Shown here: piece after piece, positions 31,413-41,517 of the stretch
Position numbering within the stretch: position 1 is the stretch's first letter
Layout of the letters: each line of letters starts with the position of its first letter
Source: DASRHK01 sp963776465
Lineage (GTDB): Bacteria; Pseudomonadota; Gammaproteobacteria; Nevskiales; Nevskiaceae
Length of the DNA: 64,000 bases
Assembly (NCBI GenBank): GCA_963776465.1
Contig: CAVZMV010000002.1
Location: forward strand, 248,001-312,000
Direction: 5' to 3'
Program-made: the position numbers and the translations under genes
The notes under the pieces: generated by a model
Told to the model about the DNA's origin: nothing
The model's database searches: none
The model's input: the letters and a program-made list of their open reading frames with translations, nothing else

Positions 31413-33413
31413 CTATGCGCCGAGCAGCTTCTCGACGCGCGCGACCACGTTGTCCACGGTGAATCCGAAATGCTTGAAGACGGCGGGCGCAGGCGCCGAC
31501 TCGCCGTAGGTGTCCACGCCGAGCACGTCGCCGCGATCGCGCACGAACGGCCGCCAGAAGTGGCTGATGCCGGCTTCGACGGCCAGCCGCTTCTTGATCG
31601 CCTTGGGCAGCACCGTCCGGCGGTAGGAAGGCTTCTGCGTCATGAAGCTCTCCACGCACGGCATCGACACCACGCGCACCGGCTTGCCCGCATCCGACAG
31701 CTTCCTGGCAGCCTCGGTGGCGAGCTGCACCTCCGAGCCGGTCGCGATGATCAGCGCCTGCGGCGCGTCCTTGGGCTCGAACAGGATGTAGCCGCCGCGC
31801 GCAACGCCTGCGGCGTGCTCCGGCACGTGCGGCTGGGGCGGCAGGTTCTGGCGCGACAGTACCAGCAGGCTGGGTCCGTCGCGCCGCTCGATGGCCGCCT
31901 TCCAGGCGACGGCCGTCTCGAACTGATCGCACGGCCGCCACACGCGGATGTTGGGGATCAGCCGCAGCGAGGCGACGTGCTCGACCGACTGGTGGGTCGG
32001 GCCGTCCTCGCCGAGCCCGATCGAGTCGTGCGTGTAGACCAGGATCGTGCCGATCTTCATCAGCGCCGCCATGCGGATGGCGTTGCGCGCGTAGTCGGAG
32101 AAGGTCAGGAACGTGCCGCCGAACGGGACGAGCCCGCCATGCAGCACCATGCCGTTGAGCGCCGCGGTCATGCCGAACTCGCGCACGCCGTAGAACAGGT
32201 AATTGCCCCCGCCCTGTCCCGGATGGACGACCTGCGCGCCGTCCCACTTGGTCAGGTTGGACTCGGTGAGATCTGCCGACCCGCCGATCAGCTCCGGCAG
32301 CCTGGGCGCGATGGCGTTGAGCACGTTGTGCGAGGCCTTGCGCGTGGCGATGGCCTTGTCGGCCTTGAGTGACTGCTCGATCAGCCCCTCGATGGTCGAT
32401 TTCCAGTCGTCCGGCAGCTTGCCGGCGGTGCGGCGCGCAAGCTCGGCGCCTTCTTGCGGAAAACGCTTCTGGTATTCCGACATCTGCCGGTCCCAGGCTT
32501 GCTGCGCGGCCTTGCCCTTGACCTTGGCGTCCCACCCCGCGCGGATCGCGTCGGGCACTTCGAACGGCGCGTGCGGCCACTTGAGCCGCTCACGCACGAG
32601 CTTGATCTCGGCGTCGCCGAGCGCCGCCCCGTGCGCAACTTCCTTACCCTGCTTGTTGGGCGCGCCGAAGCCGATGATGGTCTTGCAGCAGATCAGCGTC
32701 GGCTTGTCCTTGGCGGCGCGCGCCGTCTCGATCGCCTGCTTGACCTCGTGCGGGTTGTGTCCGTCGACGTTGCGCACCACCTGCCAGCCGTACGCCTCGA
32801 AGCGGCCGGGCGAGTCGTCTCTGAACCACCCGTGCACTTCGCCGTCGATGGAGATGCCGTTGTCGTCGTAGAACACGATGAGCTTGCCCAGCGCGAGCGT
32901 GCCGGCCAGCGAGCAGGCTTCATGCGAGATGCCTTCCATCAGGCAGCCGTCGCCGACGAACACGTAGGTGTAGTGGTCGACGATCGCCAGGTCCTCGCGA
33001 TTGAACTGCGACGCGAGCAGGCGCTCCGCGATCGCCATGCCGACCGCGTTGGCCAGGCCCTGCCCCAGGGGGCCGGTGGTGGTCTCCACGCCGACGGTGA
33101 TGCCGTATTCCGGGTGTCCCGGCGTCTTGGAATGCAGCTGGCGGAAGTTCTGCAGCTCTTCGATCGGCAGGCCGTAGCCGCTCAGGTGCAGCAGGCTGTA
33201 CAACAGCATCGAGCCGTGACCGTTGCTGACCACGAAGCGATCCCGGTTGAACCAGCCTGGATCCGCCGGGTTATGCCGCAGGTAGTCGTTCCACAGGACC
33301 TCGGCGATGTCGGCCATGCCCATCGGCATGCCCGGATGGCCGGAGTTGGCCTTCTGGACCGCGTCCATCGACAGGGCGCGGATGGCGTTGGCGAGCTCGA
33401 GTCGCGTGGGCAT
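31413..33413 (-). CDS. tkt: Transketolase
   Basis: The 666-residue thiamine-diphosphate enzyme moves two-carbon units between pentose and other sugar phosphates. Features: LSMDAVQKANSGHPGMPMGMAD, GHGSMLLYSLLHL, GPLGQGLANAVGMA, the ThDP motif GDGCLMEGISHEA with the following NGISIDG, YTHDSIGLGEDGPTHQSVEH and ATGSEVQLA. It heads tkt-gapA-pgk. The start codon has no clear Shine-Dalgarno sequence; instead a terminator-like hairpin ends 13 bases before it. Confidence 0.97.
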   Translation of the reverse strand: MPTRLELANAIRALSMDAVQKANSGHPGMPMGMADIAEVLWNDYLRHNPADPGWFNRDRFVVSNGHGSMLLYSLLHLSGYGLPIEELQNFRQLHSKTPGHPEYGITVGVETTTGPLGQGLANAVGMAIAERLLASQFNREDLAIVDHYTYVFVGDGCLMEGISHEACSLAGTLALGKLIVFYDDNGISIDGEVHGWFRDDSPGRFEAYGWQVVRNVDGHNPHEVKQAIETARAAKDKPTLICCKTIIGFGAPNKQGKEVAHGAALGDAEIKLVRERLKWPHAPFEVPDAIRAGWDAKVKGKAAQQAWDRQMSEYQKRFPQEGAELARRTAGKLPDDWKSTIEGLIEQSLKADKAIATRKASHNVLNAIAPRLPELIGGSADLTESNLTKWDGAQVVHPGQGGGNYLFYGVREFGMTAALNGMVLHGGLVPFGGTFLTFSDYARNAIRMAALMKIGTILVYTHDSIGLGEDGPTHQSVEHVASLRLIPNIRVWRPCDQFETAVAWKAAIERRDGPSLLVLSRQNLPPQPHVPEHAAGVARGGYILFEPKDAPQALIIATGSEVQLATEAARKLSDAGKPVRVVSMPCVESFMTQKPSYRRTVLPKAIKKRLAVEAGISHFWRPFVRDRGDVLGVDTYGESAPAPAVFKHFGFTVDNVVARVEKLLGA

Positions 33414-33426
33414 GTGTTTTTTTCGG

Positions 33427-33454
33427 AAAAAACCCGCGACAGGTGAGTCGCGGG
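33427..33454 (-). promoter_or_regulatory. Terminator-like hairpin in the tkt leader (possible attenuator)
   Basis: On the minus strand CCCGCGAC (33454-33447), loop TCACCT, GTCGCGGG (33440-33433) and TTTTTT (33432-33427) form a textbook intrinsic terminator, 13 bases before the tkt ATG. No minus-strand gene lies upstream (the next gene is divergent), so it sits in the tkt leader. A -10-like TACAAT lies at 33475-33470. Control by attenuation is inference. Confidence 0.65.
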
Positions 33455-33480
33455 CGGGTTACACCACATATTGTATTAGT

Positions 33481-33508
33481 TTGTCGCGACAACTTGCGAC
33501 GGTAGAAT
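33481..33508 (+). promoter_or_regulatory. Putative sigma-70 promoter of the UDP-glucuronate decarboxylase gene
   Basis: TTGTCG (33481-33486) and TAGAAT (33503-33508) are separated by 16 bases and lie about 30 bases before the GTG start. The -35 is part of a palindrome TTGTCGCGACAA that also borders the divergent tkt promoter region. Confidence 0.5.
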
Positions 33509-33539
33509 TCCGCGCTCAACGCACCCGGGGACCCGCGCC

Positions 33540-34508
33540 GTGAAGACCAAACGAGAATTCTCCCGCAAGCGCGTGCTCGTGACCGGCGGTGCGGGCTTCA
33601 TCGGATCGCACCTCTGCCAGCGCCTGCTCGAGCGGGGCAACGAAGTGCTGTGCATCGACAATTTCTACACGGGCACGCGCGACAACCTCAAAGCCGCTCT
33701 TGCACATCCGCATTTCGAGTTCATGCGGCACGACGTCACCTTCCCCCTGTACGTGGAGGTCGACGAGATCTACAACCTGGCCTGCCCGGCCTCGCCGATC
33801 CACTACCAGTTCGATCCGGTGCAGACCACCAAGACCAGCGTCCACGGCGCTATCAACATGCTGGGGCTGGCCAAGCGCGTGAAGGCCCGCATCCTGCAGG
33901 CGTCGACCAGCGAGGTGTACGGCGATCCGCAGGTGCACCCGCAGCCGGAGGAGTACTGGGGCAACGTGAACTGCATAGGCATTCGCTCCTGCTACGACGA
34001 AGGCAAGCGCTGCGCCGAGACGCTGTTCTTCGACTACTACCGCCAGCACAAGCTGCCGATCAAGGTGGCGCGCATCTTCAACACCTACGGCCCCAACATG
34101 CACCCGCACGACGGCCGCGTCGTGTCGAACTTCATCATGCAGGCTCTGCGCGGCGAATCCATCACCATCTACGGCAATGGCTCCCAGACACGCTCGTTCT
34201 GCTTCGTCGACGACCTGGTCGAGGGCCTGATCCGCCTGATGGAATCCCCGCCCGAGGTCACCGGTCCGATCAACCTGGGCAACCCGGGAGAGTTCACCAT
34301 CCGGGAGCTGGCGGAGCTGGTCATCGAGCTCACCAAGTCCAGGTCCAAGCTCGTGTTCGAGAAGCTGCCGCAGGACGATCCCAAGCAGCGGCAGCCCGAC
34401 ATCGCCAAGGCCGTTGAAAAATTGAAGTGGCGCCCCAAGGTGAAGCTGCGGGACGGCTTGAAGAAGACCATCCCCTATTTCAAGAGGATCATCGATCGGG
34501 CAACGTAG
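33540..34508 (+). CDS. UDP-glucuronic acid decarboxylase family protein
   Basis: The 322-residue extended SDR converts UDP-glucuronate to UDP-xylose in characterised relatives. Features: VLVTGGAGFIGSHLCQRLLE (NAD motif), NFYTGTRDNL, HDVTFPLYVEVDEIYNLACPASP, STSEVYGDPQVHPQPEEYWGNVN, catalytic SCYDEGKRCAETL and ARIFNTYGPNMHPHDGRVVSNFI. The start is GTG. No UDP-glucose dehydrogenase or glycosyltransferase is adjacent, so the surface polysaccharide it serves is encoded elsewhere. Confidence 0.92.
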   Translation: MKTKREFSRKRVLVTGGAGFIGSHLCQRLLERGNEVLCIDNFYTGTRDNLKAALAHPHFEFMRHDVTFPLYVEVDEIYNLACPASPIHYQFDPVQTTKTSVHGAINMLGLAKRVKARILQASTSEVYGDPQVHPQPEEYWGNVNCIGIRSCYDEGKRCAETLFFDYYRQHKLPIKVARIFNTYGPNMHPHDGRVVSNFIMQALRGESITIYGNGSQTRSFCFVDDLVEGLIRLMESPPEVTGPINLGNPGEFTIRELAELVIELTKSRSKLVFEKLPQDDPKQRQPDIAKAVEKLKWRPKVKLRDGLKKTIPYFKRIIDRAT

Positions 34509-34517
34509 GACAGCGTC

Positions 34518-35318
34518 ATGTGGGACCGCACGTATGTGAAAAGCAAACTAAAGGCCTCGGGCTTGCACATGATGTTGAGCGCGGCGGCGTTCTGCCCCGT
34601 CCTCTACCTGATCCTGCGGCACTGGTACCCGCAACCGTGGTTTCCGATCGACGGCGGTTGGCAGGGCGTCCGCATCATGATCTGGGTCGACCTCGTGCTC
34701 GGCCCGTCGCTCACCTTTCTCGTCTACAACCGCGCCAAGAGCCGCCGAGCCCTCGCGGTCGACTTCATGACCATCGGCTTGTTGCAAGCCGCTGCCTTCA
34801 CGTGGGGCGTCCACGCCGTGCACAGCCAGCGGCCCGTAGCGATTTCCTATCTCGACGGTGGCTTCTACTCGGTCCAGGAGGGGGCGCTGCGGCGGCAGAG
34901 CCATGCGGTTGCTGACCTGGCCCAATTCGATTCGCGCATCCCCGCCCTGGTGTTTGCGCAGGAGCCCAAGTCAGTCGCAGAGGGACTGGCCATCCTGGAC
35001 GTCATGCGCCGCCAGGATGTGACGACCTACGAGGTTTTCAGTCTGCTTCACCCGCTGAACGCACACCTCGACGAGGTATGGGAAGGTAGCGATGCGCTGG
35101 CCGAGTTGCTGTGGGCAGACGCTGGCGAAACCGCCAAGCTCGAGCGGATCCTGGAGCAGCATCCCGGGCTCAAGCGCGAAGACCTGCGCTTCGCGTGGTT
35201 CCTCGGGCGCTACCAGGAAGCGACGCTGGTGTTCGACAAGCAAGGCAACGTGCTCGGCACCGTAAGTTACGTCGACCCAAAGGCTAGCCAGGACCGCAAG
35301 CCGGCAAATACGCCCTAG
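34518..35318 (+). CDS. TfpX/TfpZ family type IV pilin accessory protein
   Basis: The 266-residue protein has about four N-terminal membrane helices (LHMMLSAAAFCPVLYLIL; IMIWVDLVLGPSLTFLVYN; VDFMTIGLLQAAAFTWGVH) and a soluble C-terminal half. PWFPIDGGWQGVRIM, VDLVLGPSLT and SQRPVAISY are the family pattern. Such proteins modulate assembly of a particular type IV pilin subunit and usually sit beside its gene; no pilin is in this window. It starts nine bases after the decarboxylase gene and its stop overlaps the next gene tail to tail. Confidence 0.8.
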   Translation: MWDRTYVKSKLKASGLHMMLSAAAFCPVLYLILRHWYPQPWFPIDGGWQGVRIMIWVDLVLGPSLTFLVYNRAKSRRALAVDFMTIGLLQAAAFTWGVHAVHSQRPVAISYLDGGFYSVQEGALRRQSHAVADLAQFDSRIPALVFAQEPKSVAEGLAILDVMRRQDVTTYEVFSLLHPLNAHLDEVWEGSDALAELLWADAGETAKLERILEQHPGLKREDLRFAWFLGRYQEATLVFDKQGNVLGTVSYVDPKASQDRKPANTP

Positions 35319-35878
35319 GCCCTGCTCCGCCATTTGATGTTGCAGCCCATGCTCGGCTGCTGATCGGGGCTCACCGGCTTGCTCCCGAGGATCGACTCCA
35401 GCGCGGCGCGCAGGTCGGCGCCGGTCAACGGCACATCGTTGCCGGGCGTGGAGCCATCGAGTCGTCCGCGATACACGCATTTCAGATCGCGATCGAACAC
35501 GAAGAAATCGGGCGTGCATGCGGCCAGGTAGGACTTCGCAACAGCCTGACTCGCGTCATGCAGATACGGGAATGGATAGCCCGCCTGGCGCGCCGCCTCC
35601 GTCATCTTCGCCGGCGCATCCTCGGGGTAGCTCTGCGCATCGTTGGCGCTGATCGCGACGAAGCCGACGCCGCGCGCGCCGTAATCCCTCGCCACGCGCA
35701 CCAGCTCGCTCTGCACGTGCTTCACATACGGGCAGTGGTTGCAGATGAACATCACCACGGTGGCCGCACTGCCTTTCACGTCGGCCAGCCCCAGCATCCG
35801 GCCGCTCACGGTGTCGGGTAACCGGAAATCCGGCGCCGCCGTGCCGAGCGGCATCATCGTCGAGAGGGTCTTGGCCAT
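35315..35878 (-). CDS. Thioredoxin-like/AhpC-TSA family protein
   Basis: The 187-residue cytosolic protein has a thioredoxin fold of the redoxin type: APDFRLPDTVSGRMLGLADVKG, the redox motif FICNHCPYVKHVQ, VGFVAISANDAQSYPEDAP, YPYLHDASQ-like text reading FPYLHDASQAVAKSY, and TPDFFVFDRDLKCVYRGRLDGSTPGN. This CNHCPYVKH subgroup is widespread and poorly characterised. No signal peptide is visible. Confidence 0.87.
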   Translation of the reverse strand: MAKTLSTMMPLGTAAPDFRLPDTVSGRMLGLADVKGSAATVVMFICNHCPYVKHVQSELVRVARDYGARGVGFVAISANDAQSYPEDAPAKMTEAARQAGYPFPYLHDASQAVAKSYLAACTPDFFVFDRDLKCVYRGRLDGSTPGNDVPLTGADLRAALESILGSKPVSPDQQPSMGCNIKWRSRA

Positions 35879-35971
35879 GGCGCGCGAAGCTTACTAGAGG
35901 CCGCCACGGCGTTTCAGCCCGCCTGCTACAATATCCGCTTATCCGTATACACAGATATCGGGGGTTTCGCC

Positions 35972-37201
35972 GTGAGTGAGTACCTGTTTACGTCCGAGTC
36001 GGTATCCGAGGGTCATCCGGACAAGGTCGCCGACCAGATTTCCGACGCGATCCTCGACTCGATCCTGGCCCAGGACAAGAAGGCGCGCGTCGCCTGCGAG
36101 ACGCTGGTCAAGACCGGTGTCGCGGTCGTGGCCGGCGAGATCACCACCACGGCCTGGTCCGATTTCGAGGCCATCGCGCGCCGCGTGATCACCGGCATCG
36201 GCTACGACAACTCCGCGGTGGGCTACGACGGCAACACTTGCGGCGTGCTCAATTTCATCGGCAAGCAGTCGCCCGACATCAACATGGGCGTGGACCGGAA
36301 GAACCCGGAGGAACAGGGCGCCGGCGACCAGGGCCTGATGTTCGGCTTCGCCTGCGATGACACGCCGGAGCTGATGCCCGCGCCCATCTTCTACTCGCAC
36401 CGCCTGGTCGAGCAGCAGAGCAAGATCCGCAAGCAGAAGAATTCACCCTGCGCCTGGCTGCGCCCCGACGCCAAGTCGCAGGTCACGCTGCGCTATGACG
36501 GCAACAAGATCGTCGGCATCGACGCCGTCGTCCTGTCCACCCAGCACTCGCCCGAGATCAGCCTGAAGAAGCTGCGCGAAGGCGTCATGGAAGCGGTGAT
36601 CCTGCCGGTGCTCCCGGCCAAGTGGATCAGCAAGAAGACCAAGTTCCATATCAACCCCACCGGCAATTTCGTCATCGGCGGACCGGTCGGCGACTGCGGC
36701 CTCACCGGCCGCAAGATCATCGTCGACAGCTACGGCGGCTACGCGCGCCACGGCGGTGGCGCCTTCTCGGGCAAGGATCCGTCGAAGGTCGACCGCAGCG
36801 CCGCCTACGCCGGCCGCTACGTCGCCAAGAACATCGTGGCGGCGGGCCTGGCGACCAAGTGCGAGATCCAGGTGAGCTACGCCATCGGCGTGGCCGAGCC
36901 GACGTCGATCTCGGTCACCACGTTCGGCACCGGCAAGATCAGCGACGACAAGATCGAGACGCTGGTGCGCGCCAATTTCGACCTGCGCCCCTACGGCATC
37001 ATCAAGATGCTGGACCTGATCCACCCGATGTACGAGCTCACCGCCGCCTACGGCCACTTCGGCCGCAAGCCCTTCCAGTACACCTATCACTGGGAGGAGT
37101 CGGTCAACGGCAAGAAAGTGAAGAAGTCCGAGACCGCTACGGCATTCTCGTGGGAAAAAACCGACAAGGCCGACGAGCTGCGCAAGGCCGCTGGCCTGTA
37201 A
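35972..37201 (+). CDS. metK: S-adenosylmethionine synthase
   Basis: MetK makes SAM from methionine and ATP. The 409-residue protein shows the N-terminal YLFTSESVSEGHPDKVADQISDAI-type motif, GAGDQGLMFGFA, PTGNFVIGGPVGDCGLTGRKII and the P-loop GGGAFSGKDPSKVDRSAAY. GTG at 35972 aligns with the usual family start. It heads metK-ahcY-metF, which together make SAM, recycle S-adenosylhomocysteine and supply methyl-folate. A -10-like TACAAT lies at 35927-35932. No SAM or SAH riboswitch was recognised in the 93-base leader. Confidence 0.97.
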   Translation: MSEYLFTSESVSEGHPDKVADQISDAILDSILAQDKKARVACETLVKTGVAVVAGEITTTAWSDFEAIARRVITGIGYDNSAVGYDGNTCGVLNFIGKQSPDINMGVDRKNPEEQGAGDQGLMFGFACDDTPELMPAPIFYSHRLVEQQSKIRKQKNSPCAWLRPDAKSQVTLRYDGNKIVGIDAVVLSTQHSPEISLKKLREGVMEAVILPVLPAKWISKKTKFHINPTGNFVIGGPVGDCGLTGRKIIVDSYGGYARHGGGAFSGKDPSKVDRSAAYAGRYVAKNIVAAGLATKCEIQVSYAIGVAEPTSISVTTFGTGKISDDKIETLVRANFDLRPYGIIKMLDLIHPMYELTAAYGHFGRKPFQYTYHWEESVNGKKVKKSETATAFSWEKTDKADELRKAAGL

Positions 37202-37225
37202 TTGCTGATCTTTCTGGAGTAATCG

Positions 37226-38668
<1,443 letters not shown>

Positions 38669-38670
38669 TC

Positions 38671-39531
38671 GTGACGGCGGAGGCCAGCTTCTCGTTCGAG
38701 CTGTTTCCGCCGCGCACGCCGGAAGGCGTGGCGAAGCTGCCGTCGGCGATCAAGTCGCTGGCGGCGGTCGCGCCCAAATACTTCTCGGTCACTTACGGCG
38801 CCGGCGGCTCCGGCCAGGACGGGACCTACGACACCATCGTCACGGTGATCCGTGAGACCGGCGTCGAGGCCGCGCCGCACCTGACTTGCGTCGGTTCCAC
38901 CGAGGCGAACATCTCCGCTCTGCTCGACCGCTATCGCACGGCCGGCGTGCGGCGAATCGTCGCGCTGCGAGGAGATTTGCCGGCGACGGCGGGCTCGGCC
39001 GAAGCGCCCGGACAGTTCCACTTCGCCAACGAGCTGGTCGGGTTCGTGCGCAAGACCCATGGCTCCCACTTCCGCATCGAGGTGGCCTGCTATCCCGAGA
39101 CGCATCCGCAGGCGCCGAGCCCGCAGGCCGACTTCGACAACTTCCGGCGCAAGGTCGATGCCGGCGCCGATGCCGCGATCACGCAGTATTTCTTCAACGC
39201 CGATGCGTATTTCGATTTCCGCGGGCGCTGCGAGCGGGCCGGCATCGGCATCCCGGTGGTCCCCGGGATCATGCCCATCACCAACTTCACCCAGCTGACG
39301 CGCTTCTCGGACGCCTGCGGCGCCGACATCCCGCGCTGGATCCGCCTGCGCCTCGAGCAACTCCAGCACGACCGGACGGCGCTGCTGGATTTCGGGCTCG
39401 AGGTCGTGAGCCGCTTGTGCAGGACCTTGCTGGACGCGGGCTGCCCGGGGCTGCACTTCTACACGCTGAACCAGTCGGCGCCGACGCTGCAGCTCTGGCG
39501 CAATCTCGCACTGCCCGCGCCGGCGGTCTGA
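38671..39531 (+). CDS. metF: Methylenetetrahydrofolate reductase
   Basis: MetF reduces 5,10-methylene-THF to 5-methyl-THF for methionine synthesis. The 286-residue TIM barrel shows SFELFPPRTPEGVAKL, YFSVTYGAGGSGQDGTYDTI, PHLTCVGST, RIVALRGDLP, EVACYPETHPQ, GADAAITQYFFNADAYFDF and VVPGIMPITNFTQL. I chose GTG 38671, two bases after the ahcY stop, because it gives the normal N-terminus; no ATG is available nearby. Confidence 0.95.
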   Translation: MTAEASFSFELFPPRTPEGVAKLPSAIKSLAAVAPKYFSVTYGAGGSGQDGTYDTIVTVIRETGVEAAPHLTCVGSTEANISALLDRYRTAGVRRIVALRGDLPATAGSAEAPGQFHFANELVGFVRKTHGSHFRIEVACYPETHPQAPSPQADFDNFRRKVDAGADAAITQYFFNADAYFDFRGRCERAGIGIPVVPGIMPITNFTQLTRFSDACGADIPRWIRLRLEQLQHDRTALLDFGLEVVSRLCRTLLDAGCPGLHFYTLNQSAPTLQLWRNLALPAPAV

Positions 39532-39569
39532 TCGATCGGTCCGGGTTTGTCCCGGAGCATGGCGTAGAC

Positions 39570-39588
39570 GATAATCGTTCTTATTCGC
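39570..39588 (+). promoter_or_regulatory. Fur-box-like operator upstream of the FTR1-type permease
   Basis: GATAATCGTTCTTATTCGC resembles the 19-bp Fur consensus (GATAATGATAATCATTATC): the left GATAAT and a central TTATT are kept, about 13 of 19 positions agreeing. It is 15 bases before the start codon of an iron permease gene, where iron-dependent repression makes sense. Confidence 0.55.
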
Positions 39589-39603
39589 GTCCCTGCCTCC
39601 ATC

Positions 39604-41517
39604 ATGCTTCTTCCCCGCCTCATCGCAATCTGCGCCGTGGCTTTCTGTGCCGTGGCAAGCGGCACGGAGAACGCAGATGAACGCGAGGTGCTGGTCGTCG
39701 TGCACATGCTCGACTACATCGGCGTCGATTACGCCGGCGCGGTCAAGAACGGCGTCGTGATCTCGGAAGCGGAGTACCGGGAACAGCGCGAGTTTGCCGC
39801 CGAGGTGACACGCGGCTTGCAGCGGCTCGGTGCCGGCGAGGATCTCGCGCGTCAGGCACAGGAACTCGAGCAGCTGATCGCCGGTCGAGCGGCGGCCGAT
39901 GCGGTACGCAAAGGTACTGCCGATCTGACGCGCGCCGTGGTTGCGTCCTATCCCGTCGTCACCGCGCCCACGCGTGCGCCGGTTGTTGCCGAGGCCGCTG
40001 TGGCCTACGAGCAGCAATGCGCGAGCTGTCACGGGGCCCGAGGCGCCGGCGACGGTCCTGCGGCGGCCGGACTTGACCCACCGCCAGCGAATTTCCTCGA
40101 TCTGGAGCGCCAGCGGCAGCGCAGCGTTTTTGCGCTCTACAACACGCTCGCGACTGGCGTCGCCGGGACTGCGATGCCGAGCTTTGCCCAGCTGCCCGAC
40201 GAGATGCGCTGGGCGCTGGCGTTCTACGTCAGCCAGCTTCCCTTCAGCGACGAGCAGCGCACGCAGGGCGAAAAGATCTGGAAAAGCCGCGGCTCCGAGG
40301 CTGCAGCGATCGACAGCCTGGGAAACCTGACCGGCGAGATTCCCTCCGCGTTCTCGCAGAGATTCGGCGATCGCGGCGAAGCACTGCTGGCGTATCTGCG
40401 GGCGCACCCGGAAGTGCTCGACGATCGGCGCGACCCGCTGGCCATCGCCAGCGCCAAGCTCAAGGCCAGCGTGCATGCATACGAGTCCGGCCAGGCGGAA
40501 GAGGCTGGTCAGCTGGCGATCTCCGCGTACCTGGATGGCTTCGAGCTCGCGGAGGCCCAGCTGGCGACCCTGGACGAGCCTCTGATGCGGCAAATCGAGC
40601 AGGCGATGATGAATTACCGCGCGCTCCTCAAGTCCGCGCCGCAATTGCCGCAGGTCCAGGCGTCGGCGCGCGACATCGAAACGCTTCTCGGGCAGGCGAG
40701 GGAACGGACCCAGGGCGGCGCGCAATCCGCGGTCGGCAGCTTCGTGGGGAGCTTCGTCATCCTGGCGCGCGAAGGTTTGGAAGCGATCCTGGTTCTCGCC
40801 GCCATGTTCGCGTTCCTGCGCAAGACGGAGCGCCGCGACGCCCTGCCCTATCTGCACGGCGGCTGGATCGCTGCCTTGCTGCTGGGCGCCGCCACCTGGG
40901 CAGCCTCGACTTGGGTCGTGGACATCAGCGGCGCGGGACGGGAGCTCACCGAGGGTCTGACAGCACTGCTCGCGGCAGCGATCCTGCTGTCCGTCGGGCT
41001 ATGGCTGCACGGCAAGAGCTACTCCAACCGCTGGCAACAGTACGTCTCGCAGCAGATGCGCGGCGCGCTGGCTGGGGGACGTCCCTGGGGCATCGCGGTG
41101 CTCGCCTTCATCGCCGTTTATCGCGAGATCTTCGAGACGGTGCTGTTCTACCGCGCGCTCTGGGGTCAGGGTGACCACTTGGCGATCGTGCTGGGACTGA
41201 TCGTGGCCGCCGCGGCGCTGCTCGCATTGACCTGGGCGATCTTCGCCGTGTCGATGCAGCTGCCGATCCGTCAGTTCTTCGGCTGGAGCTCGGCCTTGAT
41301 CGTTCTGCTGGCCGTGGTCTTCACGGGCAAGGGCGTTGCGGCGCTGCAGGAGGCCGGAACCCTCTCGATGCAGCCGATCCATTTCGTCCGGATCCCGCTT
41401 CTGGGCATCTATCCGAATGCCCAGAGCCTGGCGCTCCAGGGGATCGTGCTGGTGCTGGTCCTCGGCGGGTTTGCGTGGAACCATTTCCGCGCGCGCAGCC
41501 AGCCTGGTTCCCACTGA
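39604..41517 (+). CDS. Cytochrome c-FTR1 family iron permease
   Basis: The 637-residue fusion has a signal peptide, a periplasmic helical part, a cytochrome c domain with QQCASCHGARGAGDGP (haem CXXCH) and axial-Met region GTAMPSFAQL, a linker, then an FTR1-like membrane domain of about seven helices with the iron-binding REGLEAILV and a second acidic motif REIFETVLFYRAL. Cytochrome-fused FTR1 proteins are thought to couple ferrous iron oxidation at the outer face to import. A Fur-box-like site precedes it and its stop overlaps the mtgA start. Confidence 0.9.
   Translation: MLLPRLIAICAVAFCAVASGTENADEREVLVVVHMLDYIGVDYAGAVKNGVVISEAEYREQREFAAEVTRGLQRLGAGEDLARQAQELEQLIAGRAAADAVRKGTADLTRAVVASYPVVTAPTRAPVVAEAAVAYEQQCASCHGARGAGDGPAAAGLDPPPANFLDLERQRQRSVFALYNTLATGVAGTAMPSFAQLPDEMRWALAFYVSQLPFSDEQRTQGEKIWKSRGSEAAAIDSLGNLTGEIPSAFSQRFGDRGEALLAYLRAHPEVLDDRRDPLAIASAKLKASVHAYESGQAEEAGQLAISAYLDGFELAEAQLATLDEPLMRQIEQAMMNYRALLKSAPQLPQVQASARDIETLLGQARERTQGGAQSAVGSFVGSFVILAREGLEAILVLAAMFAFLRKTERRDALPYLHGGWIAALLLGAATWAASTWVVDISGAGRELTEGLTALLAAAILLSVGLWLHGKSYSNRWQQYVSQQMRGALAGGRPWGIAVLAFIAVYREIFETVLFYRALWGQGDHLAIVLGLIVAAAALLALTWAIFAVSMQLPIRQFFGWSSALIVLLAVVFTGKGVAALQEAGTLSMQPIHFVRIPLLGIYPNAQSLALQGIVLVLVLGGFAWNHFRARSQPGSH

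Noticed and set aside
35879..35971. Possible SAM or SAH riboswitch before metK
   Set aside because: The leader is only 93 bases and no conserved riboswitch core could be recognised by eye.
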